Below, in pieces: positions 23,248 through 34,132 of a stretch of 64,000 nt of DNA. Position numbers and translations under genes: made by a program. Source of the stretch: Corylus avellana. Lineage: Eukaryota; Streptophyta; Magnoliopsida; Fagales; Betulaceae. The DNA is taken from positions 18,243,093 through 18,307,092 of the forward strand of contig NC_081542.1 of NCBI RefSeq assembly GCF_901000735.1, given 5' to 3'. The notes below the pieces were generated by a model. It was given only the letters and a program-made list of their open reading frames with translations. It did not search any database and was not told where the DNA came from. Positions within the stretch are counted from its first letter, which is position 1; every line of letters begins with the position of its first letter.

Positions 23248-23877
23248 GGGTAAAGTCCACATACCCCCATCAAACTACTATTCAATTGACAATGTACCCC
23301 CCAAACTTTCAATTGTGACAATGTCCCCTCCAACTACCAAAACATTGTCAATGTCTCCCCTAAAACTAGCAATAAGACAAAAATGCCCCTATAAATTTCT
23401 CAATAAGACAAAAATACCCCTATAAATTCAAAAAAAAATGAGTTTTTTAAAAAACGAAAAATTTTAATTTAAAAATAATATTAAAAAAAAAACAAAAAAT
23501 TTCATTTTATTAAACGAAAATTTTATTTTTTTTAAACATAAATTTTTATTTAAATAAAATTATAAAACTAAAAAAACGAAAATTTTCAATTTTTATAAAA
23601 AAAAAAAAAAAAATTCGAAAATTTTTTAATTTTTTTCTTATAAAATTGATTTTAAAAAAAATGGCCAACGTTTGGATTTTTTTTTTGGTTAGTTTTAGGT
23701 TTTTTCTAGAAATTTTAGTTTTTTTTTTTTTTTTTTTAATTTTACTAAGGGTAATTTCGTCATTGGGGGGAACATTGACAATTTTTAGTAGTTTAGGGGG
23801 GACATTGTCACAATTGAAAGTTTGGAGGGGACATTGTCAATTAAGTGGTAGTTTGAGGGGGTCATGTGGACTTTCCC
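23248..23877. mobile_element. Mutator-like non-autonomous element, complete, 630 bp
   Basis: It begins 'gggtaaagtccacata' and ends 'tcatgtggactttccc', with inverted terminal repeats extending roughly 100 bp in imperfect form (C-rich left, G-rich right). The left flank attctttta (23239-23247) and right flank tattatttta (23878-23887) form an imperfect 9-10 bp duplication. The core is poly-A/poly-T rich without transposase. A partial copy is at 8647-9313 and an eroded one at about 48230-48600. Confidence 0.75.
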
Positions 23878-24130
23878 TATTATTTTATATTAACCAATAG
23901 TTATTATTTATTTATTCTAATAACCTTATTGCCTGGGAGTCTGGGACAGTAATAAGAACCTTGTGGCCTAATGAAACTTCTTTTTTCTTTTGAAGGTAAA
24001 GTCTCATGAGGAATTGGTCGACACTTGCTTAGAGGAAATATATTGGGATTAAGAAGTAATATATCCTTTGTCAAAGTAACAAAAAATATTAGAAAATTAA
24101 GAAATAGTTAAGCGTAAAAACACCTAACGG

Positions 24131-24780
24131 ATTAGCAACATGGGCCAGCCAAAAATTCTTTAGTCATTCGTGACCGTCCAAGAAAAAGAAAAGAACAAAA
24201 TCATGAGCTCCGGTTGTCGTCAAACATTATTGGAATGCGAATAAGGGTATTCTTTTGGGAGCAGCAGGGGCATAAATTTCGAGTGCTTCATTATTTTCTT
24301 ATTTAATTAAGACACATGGTCCGTAAGTTGTAATGGCGAGGTCAACAAGAAGTAAGAACTGCATCCATACGAATAGGGTGACAAGAACAGTAGCCAAACA
24401 AATGGCTGGAATGAAATTCCATGAATCTTTATGTAACATAAGTAACAGAGCATCACAAAATGCAATCACCATGGTTGCAATGGGTTAGCAACATGAGCTA
24501 GCTGAAAATTCTTCAGTCATATGTGTGACCATCCAAGAAAAAGAAAGGAACAAAATCACGAGCTCCGATTGTTCGTCAAACATTAAAGGAACCCCAATAA
24601 GGGTATTCTTTCGGGAGTAGGGGGGAGGGGGGGGGGCAAAAATTTTGAGCGCTTCATTATTTTCTTATCTAAAACACCTGGTCCATAAGTTGTAATGGCC
24701 AGGTCAACAAGAAGTGGGAACTACATCCATATGAAGAGGGTGACAGCAATACTAGCCAAATAAATGGCTGGAATTAAAAT
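24131..24780. repeat. 352-bp tandem duplication, second locus
   Basis: It corresponds to 9561-10200 with scattered substitutions. It carries the 57-codon hydrophobic frame described separately. Confidence 0.65.
24299..24472 (-). CDS. 57-residue hydrophobic ORF, second copy
   Basis: The same length and stop as 9731-9904, with about half a dozen replacements (for example CATLLLMLYED becoming CDALLLMLHKD). The hydrophobic core is kept. The family is unknown, and function or expression cannot be judged. Confidence 0.3.
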   Translation of the reverse strand: MVIAFCDALLLMLHKDSWNFIPAICLATVLVTLFVWMQFLLLVDLAITTYGPCVLIK

Positions 24781-24959
24781 CCATGAATACTAGCTATTCC
24801 TCTTATTTTTTAGAGGAATAGCTATTTTTGTGTGTACGTATGAGATTAATCATTCCCATGGGAATAACTATACTCATACCAAACAAAAGAATGACTATTC
24901 CATAGGAATAGCCATTCCATTTTAGGGGTCTATTCCGCAGACCAAATGAACCTTTAGTG

Positions 24960-25116
24960 AGTAATGCTATGAATCATCTTTTTATCTTCTTAAAATTAAT
25001 ATGGCTTTTAAAATCATCATTGGATAAAAATCCAAATATGATTCATCTAAAATATAATAATAATTTTAAAAGCTATATTAATTTTAAGAGGATAAAAGAT
25101 GATTCCTAACATTACT
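24960..25116. mobile_element. Fold-back MITE, second copy
   Basis: A diverged copy of 10377-10533 with the same hairpin structure, termini 'agtaatgctatgaatcatc' and 'gatgattcctaacattact'. Confidence 0.65.
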
Positions 25117-26269
25117 CAATAAGTATTTGGATATATGTGACGAGTAAATGATCGAGTTTGAGCTTAGAAGATAAAATTTAAATTTTTAAATTTTTATGGA
25201 AAACGAAATTTTATTTGGGTTTCAGCTATATGTGATGTTATTTGAGTTTCAGGTTTGAAGACAAAATTGTACGTATATGAACATTATGAGTCAATAATTC
25301 AAAGAGTCATTGTGAATATATTTTACTTGTGGTTGTGATAATGAAAGCATTGATGACTTTTCATGCACATGTCCAATTTCTTGACTGACCAAAAATAAAT
25401 CCAAGAAAATAAAGGAGATGTAACATTTGCTATAAATCCAACAAAAGTTTGGAAGTTTATAATCTGAATCCGAAGAATCTACCATTTGCAAATTGCCTCT
25501 TAAATTCCACATGTGATGCATGCATGTCAATAATTTCCAAGTGACAATCCTAAGTTTATCATGTAGCTAAGTTTTTATTGACCGACTATGAATAAATCCA
25601 ATAAATCCAAGTCCTCTTCATGCAAATTGCTTCTTAAATTCCACGTGGACCACATGATGTCAATTTTTTTTTTTTTGTTTTTTTGCAATGGAATTTCTGG
25701 ATATCCACTCCCTTCATTCATTCACAATAAATCCAAAAGAAAAATCCACTTTAGGAAATAAAGAAGATGTAATTGCCGTCCACTTTGGGATTGAAAGTTT
25801 ATCTCAATATGCAAAGACTTCACACTGGGGTCGTTTACACGCAAATTGCACGTAAGTTTCATATAAAAGATAGAATGTTCCTCCAGACTGTAAGTAAGGG
25901 TCCTATGATAACAAATATTTAGAATAATTCAACTTCCCCACATTAAGTACTTTTCTTTCGTAAACTATATCATTGTCTTACTTACCTCCATATACTTTAA
26001 AGTTTAGTTATCAATGTGTCCCATCAATTAATTAAGTTTGGATAAAAAAATTATATATAAAATGACTAAATTGGTTATTTATGTGAAAAATTGGACTGGA
26101 ATATTAAAAAAACAAATCATCGTCTGGGTATAACTTGTAACCAACTGACAATTAATTGGAAAGAGTCAATTATTGTTTTTTAAAGTCTAAACTATTTATA
26201 TTACGAACAGGAGAAATTGTAATCTTCCCCAGCGATAATAACTGAAACAGAGGATTTATGAGATTTAAA

Positions 26270-26600
26270 GTTTAAGACAGAAAACGACAAGTTATAACAA
26301 ATGGAGGCATTGACTTAATTTCTAATAATTGTACTATATATTTTGATTTCTTGCTTCCGACTTCTTGGCAACTTAACATATAGCATATGTGCTTACAATT
26401 CTATGCTATGGTTATGTTGAAACTAAATTGTGCTATTTTCATTTCTTGCCCTTCATTTTTTTTTCAACATGGATTAAAGCAATTATTTAAGAGTACGTAG
26501 CATGGTCAGATTCATTCTATATTGATCTTTGCTAATAAGTTGCTTTTTTGGGTGATAATTGTATTTTACATGGAAATGCTTAAGAATGGAACTTTTGCTG
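26270..26600 (+). pseudogene. LLP-homolog intron relic
   Basis: It resembles 31590-31930 and 37140-37450 (intron of the LLP-homolog gene), for example around 'gcccttcattttt' and 'tttacatggaaatgctt'. No exon is retained. It is cut on the right by the LTR fragment. A duplicate lies at about 49670-50010. Confidence 0.6.
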
Positions 26601-26676
26601 GTCTACATCTAGATGCCTCCGATGCCTCGGATCTGCTTCTTTCTTTTGCCAGTTTGTCGCCACGGTAAGATCGTTG

Positions 26677-27005
26677 GCTCTGATACCAAATGTAATGGAT
26701 TTTTCTTGTGTTTGAATGATATTTTTGGATTTTGATGTATTAGATGAATGGATGCTCATGAAATTATAGAATGGAGATGATTTGATGATAGAAATACTGG
26801 ATAAACTTGTATTGAAATGATAAAGAACAATTTCTCCTGAAATTATAAGATATTCTTTCTTGGCCCATTTCTGTTGATTGCTGATTGGGTTGATTCTTAT
26901 AGACCCAATCGGCTACAATTGTCTAACAACCAAAACCCATAAAACTACTAATAAAATGCAAGACTACAAAAAGGACCTAATTAATTTACTAAAAGACCCA
27001 TTACA
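26677..27005 (-). mobile_element. LTR plus primer-binding site, copia-type, minus orientation
   Basis: The LTR spans 26691-27005 (315 bp) with perfect inverted ends TGTAATGG/CCATTACA. Next to it, 26677-26688 is the reverse complement of tggtatcagagc, the initiator-Met tRNA primer-binding site. The element therefore points left. Only some tens of bases of internal leader remain before host-like sequence. A duplicate is at 50084-50412. Confidence 0.7.
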
Positions 27006-27140
27006 AATTTACAACTAAGGGATCTACTAACATAATAGACCCATAAAAGCCCACTACCTAAGAAACCCATATTTTGTAGCTCAAGTAAATTTTTGTATTA
27101 GTTATAAAAGTTCTCTAAAGAGTACATACCATTTTCTGAT

Positions 27141-27660
27141 GTCCAAAATTAAAAACGTACCAAAAAAAGGTGGTTTCATAATAAAATGCACAGATCGATC
27201 TCCAGCAAAAAGTTAAAATAAATAAAAATATGAGCAGTCAGCATATATATATCTTGCACGGACTAAAAACGTTTTCAGGATGAAAGCTAAATTCCAGCTA
27301 GCTCGTTTATGGTACTCAGATTATCCAACATTTTCTCTTGAAAGAAAATATGTTGTTGATGTGCCAATCCAGTAACTGTTAAGTAGTGAAAGAAAAACAA
27401 TAGATTACTTTTTCTTGTATGAAAATACTGAAAAGGAATGAGTTTTTAAAGTTGAAGCGTGGAGCTCATGCATCAGTTTATAGCACATAATTTTCTGGAT
27501 GACAATATTAGTTTCGGTAAGCTAATATTAAGAACGATGGTAATTATAACCCTAAAATAGTTAAATCGAGAATGAGAATATAATGGTATTATATGAACAA
27601 ATGGTTAATGGAAAATAAGATGCAATAAAAGAAATAATGCCTCGCACAATCGTAAAATAA

Positions 27661-27697
<37 letters not shown>

Positions 27698-27801
27698 CAT
27701 TAGCAAGTGAAGATTGGAGCATACATTATTAATTACAACAACATGAAAAACTTACAATACATAAATAATGCATATTTAGAAAAGCTCCAATGCCCATAGC
27801 C
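27141..27801. repeat. RLP C 3' flank
   Basis: Non-coding, matching about 51044-51630 (3' of RLP G). It contains an (AT)n tract at about 27664-27695 that is much shorter in the duplicate. No gene is seen. Confidence 0.6.
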
Positions 27802-29416
27802 TCAACTTCTCTCCAACTTGACCTTTTTTCGCAAGCAAACAATTTTGACATTAACAAATACAACAATCGTGTCTTTCAAATTATCAAAGCTTCGAAAGTA
27901 AGCTTGTCTCCATGATGTTTTGATAATTAGTGTACCACAAACTCCCCAAAATCCAACAATAAAACCCAGCCGGCAAGCCAATGTAGAACGAGAAGGACTC
28001 AATTTCCCTTCCATTTTTGTTGGCTACTTTGTTACCACCATTTGGCGTTAGTCTAGATTTAGTTTCATCCTTTCAACACTTAGTTAAAAAAGGTGGCCCA
28101 CAGAGTAAAGAGTTATCTTTGTAGATAGAAGAGTCATTAAGTGTTTGAAGTTGATTTCCGCTTGAAATTTTTCCAGACAAGTTGTTGAATGACAAATTCA
28201 AGTGACTTAAGAAGGTCAACGAAGACATGCTTTTAGGGATATGACCAGAAAGCTCATTCATTGAGAGGTCAAGTGATTCTAACATGTGTAAATTCCCAAT
28301 TTTTTCAGGCATACCTCCAGACAGATGATTCATTGATAAATTCATGTTGATCATGGTCGGTTGTAATATTATTAGGTATTTCTCCCGATAAATTGTTACT
28401 CGGAAGGTCTAAAGAATAGATTAGACCAGTAATAGAACCATCATATAGATTTTCTCTTCCTTTAGAAACCAACAACATTTGTTCTTCATAGTCTGCTCCG
28501 CCATTATCATCTCTACTCAAGTATCCTAAACATTGAGGGATTGCTCCTATAAAGTGATTGTGTGCTAGGTCTAGGATCTAAAGTTGTGAAAGGAGACATA
28601 ATTTTTTAGGTATGTTCCCGTGAAACAAGTTGGACATTAGGCTTAACCTCAATAAATATGGTAGGCTTTCTCCTATCTGTGCTGGAAGTTTTCCAGAGAA
28701 TTTGTTTCGTCCAAGATCAAGGTTTCGCAAGTTTCTATAGTTTCTAAAGAAAGGGGAAAGCTCTCCCTCAAGTTGATTTTGGGGCAATGATAATACCTTT
28801 AGTGAACAAAGATATGTTGCATTGAACTTGGAACATTGCCGGATATATTGTTATCTGCTAAGTCCAATATCTTTAATTGTTGTAAATCCTTCCATTGAAG
28901 GGGTAGTTTCCCGGATAGAGAATTGTTTCCCAACACAAGAACTCCCAATTCCTTTAGCATTCCAATAGAATGGGGAATCCTACTAGTAATTGAATTTGAA
29001 GAGAGGTCCAACCAAGATAACTTGGGCAATAACTCACCTATGTTTTTGGAATAGGTCCAGAAAACATATTATTCGTGAGACGTATATCGATTAGATTGCT
29101 AGGAAAAAGTGGGAGTGGACCCTCTAAGTTGTTGGAACTCAAATCAAAATAATATGTCTTGTGCTGTTGTCACTGCTAACGCCTATCCATGTGCAGCAAT
29201 CATCACCAACCTAAGAAGAGAGACGACCCGATGGATCTATAAGACTTTCTTTGAAGCTAAGAAGTGATTTTCACTCCATCTCCGAGCATCTGAAAATAGG
29301 GCTTTCGGTGCATGAAACAGGTTTAATAACTTGTAGGTAGGATGTAGTTCCAAGTAGAGAGAAGAAAAAAATCAGATGGAGAGGAAAAATAGACATAAAG
29401 AAGTGGGTTCTAACCA
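27802..29416 (-). pseudogene. RLP pseudogene C, internal deletion
   Basis: The N-terminal part (signal peptide and LRRNT, about 29160-29416) is joined at about 29157 directly to a late LRR ('[15 protein letters not shown]'), removing roughly the first two thirds of the LRR domain and shifting the frame. Further defects include a TGA in place of the Arg codon in MERK near 29270, frameshifts between the fragments at 28578-29029, 28305-28520 and 28073-28354, and a TGA after LTKC near 28075. The C-terminal helix and tail ([13 protein letters not shown], then [15 protein letters not shown]) are recognisable. It cannot encode a receptor. Confidence 0.9.
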
Positions 29417-29905
29417 TTTTGCTAGTGAAATAGTTAGATATCTAAATGCATGTGTTGCTAGCTACATGCATGGGGTTCGACTATTTATTCTTTCCAATAA
29501 GGTTGGCAGAGTTAGACATGTTATGTGGCATTAAATAAATAATAAACTCAACATTTATTCAATTCAAAACCATTAAGTACTTCAGCTTTCAATATATAAT
29601 TGTATCTCAACTTGTTAAGTGGTTGTAAGAGTCATATTTCATTTAACATTTTGATGTGATGAAACCACTAAGGACTTTCTAAGTATCCACTAACTTGACT
29701 CATAAATCCACTCTCTTGATTCTATGAGAATAAAGCCAAAAAAAAAAAAAAAAAATGAAAAATACGATGTAATTGCCGTCCCCTTTGGGTTTAAAAGTTA
29801 ATCCAGGACAAAGACTCCACGGTTGGGTCTTCCTTCTATAAAGCAAAAAATAAAAAAATAAATTTAATTAAGGATATTTAAGGCTATTTATTTAAGTTTT
29901 TCAAT
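29417..29905. repeat. 5' spacer of RLP C
   Basis: Non-coding. It matches 42061-42500 (5' of E) and 53250-53730 (5' of G). It stops at the gap in the middle of a stretch that both homologues continue. Confidence 0.6.
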
Positions 29906-30005
29906 NNNNNNNNNNNNNNNNNNNNNNNNNNNNNNNNNNNNNNNNNNNNNNNNNNNNNNNNNNNNNNNNNNNNNNNNNNNNNNNNNNNNNNNNNNNNNNN
30001 NNNNN
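29906..30005. other. Assembly gap, 100 N
   Basis: 100 N on the left of the 1218-bp contig that carries RLP D. Confidence 0.95.
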
Positions 30006-31223
30006 TGGTGAGGATTGCTGCAACTGGCTAGGCGTTGGATGTGATAACAACACAGGAAATGTCGTCAAGCTTGACCTCAGGAACCCATTTTCGTTTAATG
30101 ATGATTTTGATCAATATCAACTATACAAGAAGTCGTGTCTGGGGGGCAAGATAAGTTCTTCTTTACTCGATCTCAAGCATTTGCGTTACTTTAATTTGAC
30201 CTAAGCTTGAATAATTTTACTGGAGCCAATATTCCAAAGTTTTTGGGTTCTCTTGAGAATTTGAGGTATTTCAATCTCTCATTCTCAAGGTTTTCTGGAG
30301 TTATTCCTCCCCATCTTGGGAACCTTTCGAGGCTCCAATATCTAGACCTCAATTCAAACTCATATCCAGCATTGAGTCAGTCTGAAAGTCTAGAATGGCT
30401 TGTTGGTTTTCCTTCTCTTAAGTACCTTGGAATGGATGCTGTAAATCTTACGAAAGTACCGGATTGGCTTCATGCGATTAATGTGCTTCCTTCCTTACGG
30501 GAGTTACACCTAGCTAGCTGTGGACTTGTTAGTCTTCCTTCCTCTATTTCCTCCATCAATTTTACACTACTTTCAGTTCTTGATCTCTCTGGCAATGATT
30601 TTAGCACCTCTATACCTCAATGGTTGTCACATCTAACCAACTTGCGAAGCTTGAATTTAGTTGGCAACAATTTAATTGGAAAGATTCCGAATTCATTTGC
30701 CAACCTTTGCAATTTGCAAGCATTATATCTGAGGGGGAACAATATAAATGGGGGGATAACTGAGTTTGTGGATGGCTTGTCTCAATGTTCCAACAGTAGC
30801 TCTGAAGATGGGAACTTACCGTCAATGCAAGAAATTGACCTCTCTGGTAATCAATTGAACGGAACCATTCCAGAAAGCATTGGGAAACTGTCAATGCTTG
30901 TTTCATTGGACCTAGGGTGGAATTCTTGGGAAGGTGTCTTAACTGAAGCTCATTTTCAAAATCTCACCCGGTTAAAATCTCTTCAGTTAGCTTACACGGA
31001 AGCATTGGTTTTAGATGTCAAACACGACTGGGTTCCTCCTTTTAAGCTGACAGAGATTGTATTAGGAAATGTACGGATCGGCCCAAACTTTCCAGCGTGG
31101 CTAAAAACACAAAATGAACTCAATTATCTTGTACTCTCGAATGTTGGCATTTCTGACACCATTCCGCATGGCTTTTGGAAGTCCTACCCAAATGTCACCT
31201 ATTGGAGTTTATCTCATAACAAA
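30006..31223 (+). pseudogene. RLP D, partial, plus strand, gap-bounded
   Basis: It encodes LRRNT ('[13 protein letters not shown]') through about two thirds of the LRRs up to 'YWSLSHNK', then runs into N. An insertion of about 5 bp near 30192-30200 ('tttaatttgac' where F has 'tttgac') shifts the frame and gives a TAA, so the long open frame only restarts at about 30207. One whole LRR (24 residues) present in A is missing in frame between 'QWLSH' and 'LTNLRSLNL'. It is closest to A and F and has a single [10 protein letters not shown] unit. It is the only RLP on this strand, and its contig ends coincide with gaps, so orientation and linkage are doubtful. Confidence 0.85.
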
Positions 31224-31323
31224 NNNNNNNNNNNNNNNNNNNNNNNNNNNNNNNNNNNNNNNNNNNNNNNNNNNNNNNNNNNNNNNNNNNNNNNNNNNNN
31301 NNNNNNNNNNNNNNNNNNNNNNN
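31224..31323. other. Assembly gap, 100 N
   Basis: 100 N between the RLP D contig and the contig beginning inside an LLP-homolog intron copy. Confidence 0.95.
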
Positions 31324-32569
31324 CTAATATTTAAATAAATGAAGAGAAGATTTCATTGAAATTCAAAACAAAGGAAAAAAAAAAGAAAAAATATATTGCA
31401 ATCAAAATTTTCTTGTGAGTGTTGGTATCATGTGGATACCCCTCGTTAATTACGTTACATTGACTGATTTTTTTTTAGGTACTTTGGAAAATGTAAATTC
31501 ATGTACTCTTTAGATTTAGAAAATTTATCACATTATGCTTGATTTTTGTAAAATGTTTGCAAAATTTTATGCATCGAAAGCAAAAGACAGAAAATCAGAA
31601 GTTTAACAAACAAAGCCATTGATTTTCTAATAATTGTACTATTTTGATTTCTTAATTACTTCCGTTTTCTTGGAAAACTAAACATAACATAGGTGCTTGC
31701 AGTTATATACCATGATTTTGAAATTAATTGTTCTATTTTGATTTTCTGCCCTTCATTTTTTCTACTTGGATTGAATTAATTTAAGAATAGCATGGTTAGG
31801 TTCATACTATTGATCTCAATTTATTCAGTCATTTTGTGGTGACTTTGCATATTCTATGGAATTATCACAAGTTGTTTTTTTGGTGATCAACTGTATTGTA
31901 CATGGAAATGCTTTTGCATTCAAAATCAAGTGAGAGTGGAACTTGACTATGTGAATATACTGCTTGATTTTGTAATAAAAGAGGATTACTACTTATCAAA
32001 AAAAATATAGTGCTTGATTTTGCTCCATCTGCAATTAGTGTTTGTTTGAAGTGAAAACAACGTTATCTCTAATTCCTGTCAGCATTTTCAACTTTGATGA
32101 TTTGGATTTTCTCTCCATCATTTGACAGATGTGGAGATAGCTGATGGGAATCAAAGCATGCATTCTTTAAAGCCTGCTGGTGGAATAGGGAAGAAGTTCA
32201 AAAGGAAATTCAAGATGGGTAAAGGCAAGCGCCGTGGTAAGGGCATCAGGAGGAAGCACCATATTTGATTCCATAGATACTGGTAATTGATATTTCTCCT
32301 ACTGTACTAATGGTATCAAGTGGCCTGTGGGCAATCTTGGTAGTTCTAAGATAGGTATATTTTGTATTCTGCTTTTGTGTCCTAGGGAAGGTTGTTGAGT
32401 GACATGAATGTAGACTATCCTTTTTCTTCTTTTATCACAACTTATAAATATGGATGGATGGCTTTTTTGAGTTTTTCCCCACGCACACAGAAAATTTTTG
32501 TGGATTGAAGGATATATCAAATTAGTGTAAAAACAGAAAATTATTCAACTGACTGTTTTACCAAACAGT
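31324..32569 (+). pseudogene. Duplicate of LLP-homolog 3' half: intron, exon 2, downstream
   Basis: It matches 36880-38004, ending abruptly after 'ttttaccaaacagt'. Exon 2 (32129-32268, with acceptor ttgacag) is intact, and I see no difference from the 140 nt of the functional exon, while the flanking intron shows several changes per 100 bp. It encodes the lysine/arginine-rich C-terminus (GGIGKKFKRKFKMGKGK, ending KHHI). Exon 1 is not on this contig. If the gap simply joins to 19981 there is no exon 1, and the copy is a truncated pseudogene. Confidence 0.75.
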
Positions 32570-32703
32570 CACCATTTATTGTGAAGACTCCAAACTTTTC
32601 TGAAAGGAAGGCTAAATTCCACTACCTTTATGGTATTCAAATTGTCCATTTTTTAACTTTATATACCTTTATGGTATTCAAATTCCACTACTGTGCGCCT
32701 CCA

Positions 32704-34132
32704 TGTGAGCTCACAGTAGCTCCCTCAGGCCTCGCCTTCTGCGATAAAGTTGTAGGAACTGGCCCTGAGGCTGTCAAGGGACAGCTCATTAAGGTGATAT
32801 GTAGTTTTATCCTTCTTTTCTAAGCTTCCAGATTATGACGAGATCAAGATAATTGCATTCTTTGTATGTATGTATGCTATTAATCAAGTGCTTAAAAACC
32901 CAGTTTTGTTAATATGTATGTATGATTGCTATATGTCGTAAATGATATGATTCAGTGGATGGAGTGATGAACAGGCACATTATACTGGGAAATTGGAGAA
33001 TGGTACGGTTTTTGATAGCAGCTACAATCGTGGGATGCCTCTTTCATTTCGTATCGGTGTTGGTGAGGTATATATTAAATCACTACTTTTAATCAATATT
33101 TTAACTTTGCATACGTTTTAAACACTTCACAACAATCATTTGCTAGGTTGGTATTTTCCCAAAGGCTGAGAAGTGACCTCTGTTTTCTTATGGGTTGATT
33201 AATTATGGCTTTGTGATTTTAAATATGTGAACATCATCCTCAAAAGTTGACTTTATTAGAAATGAGTCTTGGGTCTAACTCAACCTAAAAGCTAGCTCAA
33301 GAGTTAAAGTTTTCTCTCACATTATAAACGGCCAATCTTCTTAATACTCAAGCAATGTGGGACTTTCAACACGTCCCCTCACGTGTGGCGGGAGAACATC
33401 CAAGCCAACACGTGCGACAATAGGTGACGGTGGGCCACGGCTAATTGGGCTAGGCACGTGTGGCGGGAGAACATCCAAGCCAACACGTGCAACAATGGGA
33501 GAGACGGTGGGCCACAACCAATTGAACCTGGCTTTAATACCATATTAAAAATGGGTCTTGCGCCTAACTCAACCCAAAAGCTAACTTAAGAGTTGAGGTT
33601 TTCCCTCACATTATAAATTATCAATCTCCTTAATACCCAAGCAATATGGGACTTCCAAAAGACTTTGATGGATGTTATTATGGGTCATCAAGGGCGGGGA
33701 CCAAGGCATTCTAGGAGGTGATGGAGTCCCCCCAATGCTTGCTGGTACAAAGAGAAAGAATCCAGGAAAATTCCATTCTTTTTTCATTGTAATTTAATTT
33801 TGTAGCACACTTTTTTAAAGTTTCTTTGGTATTTGCTTAATTTAGGTGGAAAACGCACACTAAAGCTTCCCCCAGAACTCGCATACGGCATGAGAGGGGC
33901 TGGGTGCAAAGGAGGTAAGCAGTCATCTTTTATAAAAGAAAATTTCTTCATGCGTAAATTTCCTTTGTACATGTAAAAGTAGCTTAATCTTAATGTTTTA
34001 TATATAAATAATAAGATTTAACAATGGCAGTATCTTAAATTTTTTCAGCATATTTTGTTTGTTGCAGGTTCTTGTATTATTCCTCCAGATTCGGTTCTTT
34101 TGTTTGATGTAGAATTCATTGGCAAGGTATGA
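32704..34132 (+). pseudogene. FKBP13: FKBP13-type thylakoid-lumen immunophilin, 5'-truncated copy
   Basis: Five exons are readable: up to 32793 (CELTVAPSGLAFCDKVVG, then GQLIK), 32975-33067 (AHYTGKLENG, then GVGE), 33684-33744 (VIKGGDQGILGGDGVPPML), 33846-33914 (GKRTLKLPPELAYG, then GAGCK) and 34068-34132 (SCIIPPDSVLLFDVEFIGKV, stop TGA). This is the FKBP peptidyl-prolyl isomerase domain. The cysteine pairs CX11C and CX4C match the two disulfides known for lumenal FKBP13. The transit-peptide exons are absent; upstream sequence at about 32590-32690 resembles distal RLP 3' flank. The conserved Trp of GWDQG is Gly (ggg), and the acceptor before exon 3 reads gg instead of ag (33682-33683). Retained introns show DNA-level duplication, not retroposition. 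It is probably non-functional. Confidence 0.85.
33257..33656. repeat. Dispersed repeat with direct terminal copies, in FKBP13 intron
   Basis: About 110-bp direct copies (33257-33366 and 33546-33656, 'tgggtctaactcaacc' type) surround two tandem units of about 73 bp that contain 'acgtgtggcgggagaacatc'. This is a common-looking plant repeat, but I cannot name the family. It enlarges the intron before the exon with the broken acceptor. Confidence 0.6.

Larger units (their letters stand above)
25190..27140. repeat. Segmental duplication SD2, copy a (non-coding part)
   Basis: Nearly identical to 48600-50580. It includes an RLP spacer block (G-box core at 25642-25648), an LLP-homolog intron relic and an LTR. 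The downstream RLP pseudogene C is the duplicate of G but is visibly more diverged than this part. The copies also differ by about 450 bp present only at 50590-51043. Confidence 0.85.

Noticed and set aside
23646..23900. 84-codon plus-strand ORF rich in Phe and Leu
   Set aside because: It lies in the poly-T core and G-rich terminus of the Mutator-like element.
33357..33548. 63-codon plus-strand ORF with repeated GGRTSKPTRAT
   Set aside because: It reflects two 73-bp tandem units of a non-coding repeat inside the FKBP13 intron.
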